Below are positions 59,923 through 64,000 of a stretch of 64,000 nucleotides of DNA, in pieces. Where the stretch lies: NCBI GenBank assembly GCA_023853785.1, contig JAJIRX010000510.1, forward strand, positions 186,001 to 250,000, written 5' to 3'. Source of the DNA: Psilocybe azurescens (lineage: Eukaryota > Basidiomycota > Agaricomycetes > Agaricales > Agrocybaceae). Under the pieces are notes generated by a model, which did not search any database, was not told the origin of the DNA, and saw only the letters and a program-made list of their open reading frames with translations. Position numbers and translations under genes: made by a program. Positions within the stretch are counted from its first letter, which is position 1; each line of letters begins with the position of its first letter.

Positions 59923-61659
59923 ATGGCAACTTCAGATCTGCCAGTGGAACTATGGTTAGAGGTACTCTCTTATCTTCCTCGAAGCGCCCTCCGCAAGATG
60001 ATTGGGGTCAACCGGATTCTTTTCGAACTCGCTCTCAATGATCTGTATGAGGAAGTTCGGTTCATATCTGATGATAAGGGCACTATGAAAACCTTCAAGC
60101 AACTCAGGTGCGTGTCATGCATTATGAACTCCCTGCATTTGACAACTGACTCTTAAACAGTCACAATAGCGTCTCAAGACGCGTTCGCCGCCTCTTCATT
60201 CGTCCAGCCTTTCTCCCGGGCATGGATGAAGTAAGACCAGTGGAAGACTTTCGACGCAAACTTGAACGACGTGTTTCGTCAGGCATGTTCTATCTGAAGA
60301 ACCTGAAGACGATTCCTCCTTCCGAACCGCTCAACGGTGGCCCTCAGGACTCTTCGTACGATGTTCTGAACATTGCGAGAAAAGCAGTGAAGTGCTGCCC
60401 CAATCTTCGAGAAATCACAATCATAGTGCATGATCACGTCGCCACCTCCATGTTTATGTCGTTCCTCGACTCTCTATGGGCATCCGACTCCATAGGACCG
60501 AATCTTCGCAAGATTTCTATTGATACCGTTGTGACCAAAATGCCCCTTTTCCTGAAACCCCTTACAAAATACGCGAAGGTCTTGAGCAATCTCGAAGAAT
60601 TCAATCTTTCTCTTTCTACTAGTCGATATCATCATACGGCCACAGACTGGTACCACGCAATTCAAGCACTGGCATCTCTATTTACTGCATTCAAACAAAC
60701 ATTTACTTCAGTATCATTTGCATCCATGGTCATCGCCGACTTAGGCGCCATTTTCGAACCGCTTCCGCGCCTTCCAAAACTAAGAAAGTTCGAGTTTTCC
60801 GCAATTACAAACCGGGATACCCTACCTCACCCCGAAGGGCTATCTCGATTCATTTCAATCCACCAATCTAGCCTGGAAATATTCATTATCAAGCCTTACT
60901 CGCGTCACGTATCTTTCCATCACTCCGACGATGCATATACTATATGGCTAAATCAACAAGAGCCCCCGGACTCACCAAAGATATATTCATTCTCTCAACT
61001 CGTGCTACCTCAACTACACACATTGGACGTGGGACTACGGGACCTCAACCGCTACTCGGTAGATCCAAACTTAAGCACCCGCAGGCTACTCCCTGACCTG
61101 CATCAAATCACCCCCAACCTCGTGAAGCTAGTCATGACCGACGTAAAGCTCAGTACTGGCCGCCTCACTGAGATTTTGGATTCGCTTACCCCTGAAGCCG
61201 GGAGCCCGCCAAAACTCGAAGAACTTTCATTCGCATGTTATGTACTGTCTCCGCACATCTTTGATATGCTCTTCAAGAAGATGCGTAAGCTCAAGGCGTT
61301 GACTATCCAGTACGATCAGATATCGTTATCAGTAAACTCTAACAAATTTGAGTCTTGGGATAATACCTCTCGATTCCATGTGCGTTAAATTTCTCCTTTT
61401 ATATTCGCTACAGGCACTCATGATCAACATCCCTCCGATGCAACATTTTTAGAATCTGCGGCAATTCTCCGATGCCATGCAAGCCCGCAGCTATTCGCAA
61501 TGGAACCTTCGTTATCTTCGACTCTTGAAACCAAGTTCTTGCGGACGAGGCCACCCCAGTATTGCTGACATGAAAGTCGCGGCCGTGAGTTTCTCGAGAG
61601 ATCTGGTTATGGATGCTGAATTTGGATGTTCGTGTCAATATGAATATGCCGGGCGTTGA
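59923..61659 (+). CDS. F-box protein (SCF adaptor type)
   Basis: Three exons: 59923 to about 60105, 60161 to 61384, and about 61450 to 61659. Start MATSDLPVELWLEVLSYLPR is a textbook F-box beginning (LPxELxxxVLSYLP), followed by LRKMIGVNRILFELALNDLY. The rest has leucine-rich spacing: CCPNLREITIIVHDH, SNLEEFNLSLS, LPKLRKFEFSAIT, LPQLHTLDVGLRDLN, LVKLVMTDVKLSTG, LEELSFACYVLS and MRKLKALTIQYDQ. The third exon adds NLRQFSDAMQARSYSQWNLR. Expected role: substrate choice for SCF ubiquitin ligase; the substrate is unknown. Frame intact. Confidence 0.85.
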
Positions 61660-61836
61660 GTTGTCAGTTACCCCAAAATGTATTTTTAGTCTTCCATGGG
61701 CAAATGCTCCATAATCGGAACTTATGTAATGATTTCTTTGGTCAAGTATTTAACGAACCAGGGGCAAGTATTTCTTTCCCCAGAGCATTTAGCTTCAGGG
61801 CCGTATCGCGTTAGTCGAAGTGCGGACAGTGGCACA

Positions 61837-63385
61837 ATGAGTTCACCGGGTACGTGTCCGCCAACGTTTGTCTATACGCAGCCAAGTCACCCATCGTCGA
61901 TAGTAGATAAGCCGAATTCTGAGGTATCTTCACCAAGACACGACGTCCATCGCGCTGTGCTCCCTCAAGATGTGATGGACTCGATAGTGGATGCCCTTGC
62001 CGATCTTGCTTACGATGGCCATGATCCTGATGCACGGAAAGCTCTTGTACAATGCCTTTCGGTTTCGCGGTCTTTCTACAGCAAAGCAAGACCTCGTGTC
62101 TTCCATTCAATAACACGGAAGGAGCAGATTCTTCCTTGTGAGAACTGGGATTTTAGGCGGGACGACCTCTTCTTCGAGGTATTCGAGGGCGATTTACTCC
62201 GTCAATTCAGACCACTCGCCACACAAGTACACGAAATGACTATCGTGGCCTGTTTCCCCACAAACGCCAAAATGACGCTGATTGACAGCTGGAGCAGTTC
62301 TCAAGAGGAGCTCGATAAACGTCGAGAACGTATTCCTCATATTCTCGACAAGATGACAAGTTTAGATGCCTTTGAGATTCGGGCGGACGGATTTAAGCCA
62401 TTGATTTGGAGTACCCTATACCTTGGAATGAAGTTCTCAATTCGAAAAATATGCCACACTACCAGGATCTTACGATTTCATAATATTTGGGGGTTTCCGC
62501 TTTCCCTCCTCGGCGTTTGTGTCAATTTGAAAGAGTTATCACTCTCAAAGATTACGGAACTCCAAACAGGGATATGTAAATGGGATCAAAAGGCTTTTGA
62601 CAACCTAGAGTTTCTGGAAATAGCTGAGGTCGGTGAAGAGCTGTTTTCAAAGGCAATTGTGTTTCGTCCGGCGGCTTTCCGTAAACTTATACGCCTCAAA
62701 GTTACACTGCCGTCTATTAACCAGCTAAGCACAATCCTGGAGTGCTCTGTAGACTCTTTGAAGATTCTAGAAATATTCTCGTTTGAAAGTGAGGAATATA
62801 TTTTAACTATACGCAACGCTCTGGCGCTTATTTTTTCAACTGGATTTAGATCATTTTTCATTCCATCCAGGGACTACATCCAAGCTCGCCGCCTTACGTA
62901 CCTTGCGCAGCTTACGCCTGTGTTCTTCTGCCACTTTAACACTTCCGGAATGTTTTCCTCCGGAATTAATGACCTTTTTCATCGTTGGCCTGGCGGACGA
63001 CTCTCCGTCTTCACTCGTGGACCTTAGTTTGGAACTTGTTATTGACACACCAGACATCAATGTCCCTGATCGGCAAAACATACTTCCTTTATCATGGCAA
63101 AAGCGGTGGACGAAGCTGGACCTAATCCTTACAGGTCCAAATTACCCGGTACTGGATACAATGAACATCAAGTTCATAGAACACCAGTCATCTCCCGCTA
63201 CCAAAGGATCGGCCAATTTGGATGGAACAACTTCTCATATCAAGCCCAATATGTATACTCTGGAAAGACAAAGCTTGACATGGCTCCGAGGGTATTTCGA
63301 AGTGGCCCTTCCCCGACTGCACTCTTCCATGGTCAAGATGCAGCTCGAATATTGCATCCTTCGCGCAAAAGATCCCACACTCTAG
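61837..63385 (+). CDS. F-box/LRR-like protein, one frame break
   Basis: Starts MSSPGTCPPTFVYTQPSHPS; the frame is open further up to 61696. An F-box-like block follows: VHRAVLPQDVMDSIVDALAD, LVQCLSVSRSFYSKARPRVF. Leucine-rich segments: TTRILRFHNIWGFPLSLLGV, CVNLKELSLSKITEL, FDNLEFLEIAEVGEE, FRKLIRLKVTLPSINQLSTI and SVDSLKILEIFSFE. At the T6 run 62831-62836 the frame must change; with five T it reads on as HPGTTSKLAALRTLRSLRLC, LPECFPPELMTFFIVGLADD and the end QLEYCILRAKDPTL. Probably a homopolymer error. Function as for other F-box proteins; target unknown. Confidence 0.75.
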
Positions 63386-64000
63386 AGAGGTAGAAGGCTC
63401 CCAGCTACCTTACTACGCCACATAAAAAGCCAACAGTAATCTTCCTACATGTCATTTCGCGCATCAATGGGGAATTTTCCATCTAGCTTACAGTACCCCA
63501 TCACCCACGCTAGCTATCATCGCGAATCGTTTTACTCGTCGCTTGGTGTTGATTCGGTGTTTAGCCGAATCTACTTTATTAATCCAAATCAGCTATTAAT
63601 GATAGTCTTACCTGTCACCGATTCATTAAATTCGAATCAGTAGTTGCTTTGTGATCATGAAGAACGAGCATTAGTAAGATAAACCAAGAAGTCATGGGCT
63701 TTGCTGGTCACATCCGGCTCTACCTTGCCTATGGAAAGTATGTAGTGGTCGAGAAAGGGCCAAGAAATAGCATAGAACGAAGAACGCTTCGCTATGTCAG
63801 TGCCCTGGCATGCTCTATGGTGAGCTGGGCTCGGCGCTTGGCGCTTTCAAAGTTGAATAATCATTCCGTACCGCAGAGTTATCCTGGCCCTCAATCTCCT
63901 TGGCTGTTTTCTTGGCTGCCGTGGGCAGTAGGATAAAGGTACCAAGGATAATTATAGAAATTCGAGGCGAGAAACAGTAGAACTTGAATCATGTTATCAG
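63386..64000. other. Window end, no gene seen
   Basis: 3' flank of the last F-box gene. The frame 63694-63936 (+) has no recognisable domain. Confidence 0.35.

Noticed and set aside
1..64000. tRNA genes, rRNA, CRISPR arrays, viral elements
   Set aside because: By eye no B-box-like motif with a cloverleaf, no spaced repeat array and no viral gene was found; a tRNAscan-SE and repeat search would be needed to exclude them fully.

Overview
This is nuclear DNA of a filamentous basidiomycete, most likely an Agaricomycete (mushroom-forming fungus). The evidence is the gene structure (many 50-70 nt GT-AG introns and short intergenic gaps) and the presence of families typical of that group: DUF6535 membrane proteins, a DUF6699 protein, F-box proteins with divergent leucine-rich tails, a multi-pass membrane receptor-like family and divergent TM-anchored kinases. 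The genus cannot be named from this window. No rRNA, tRNA, CRISPR or prokaryotic operon structure was seen.

Layout. 0-8 kb: 3' end of an unknown gene, DPH2 (diphthamide synthesis), a multi-pass membrane protein and a mitochondrial-carrier-type protein. 10-18 kb: a DUF6699 gene, an F-box gene, a very small lipid-anchor-like protein whose ATG is an exon by itself, a decayed gene, and a tandem pair of GNAT acetyltransferases. 18-21 kb is largely empty. 21-29 kb: a vWA/Med25-like gene, then PRL1/PRP46 (spliceosome NTC) and TFIIS (transcript elongation) sharing a 332 bp divergent promoter. 30-36 kb: two tandem alpha/beta hydrolases and an almost complete Tc1/mariner-like transposon with TA target duplication. 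37-45 kb: a conserved protein with a possible CH-like end, and YPP1 (TTC7; scaffold of the plasma-membrane PI4-kinase complex). 45-60 kb: a mirrored arrangement of DUF6535 and divergent kinase genes, with a third hydrolase, DPH3 and an orphan gene between them. 60-63 kb: two F-box genes.

Functional links: DPH2 and DPH3 act in the same first step of diphthamide synthesis. PRL1 and TFIIS are both nuclear RNA-processing/transcription genes with one shared promoter region. The three hydrolases are clear paralogues, as are the GNAT pair, the two kinases and the two DUF6535 proteins. The most interesting organisation is the inverted DUF6535/kinase duplication, which may mark an undescribed membrane-associated module (inference).

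Quality warning. At least fourteen places need a one-base change in a homopolymer run to keep a conserved protein in frame, including three in DPH2 and one each in PRL1 and TFIIS. This looks like a systematic homopolymer-length problem in the assembly. Frame breaks at homopolymers should therefore not be read as pseudogenes without read support. The relic at 14.8-15.7 kb, by contrast, has real in-frame stop codons outside homopolymers.
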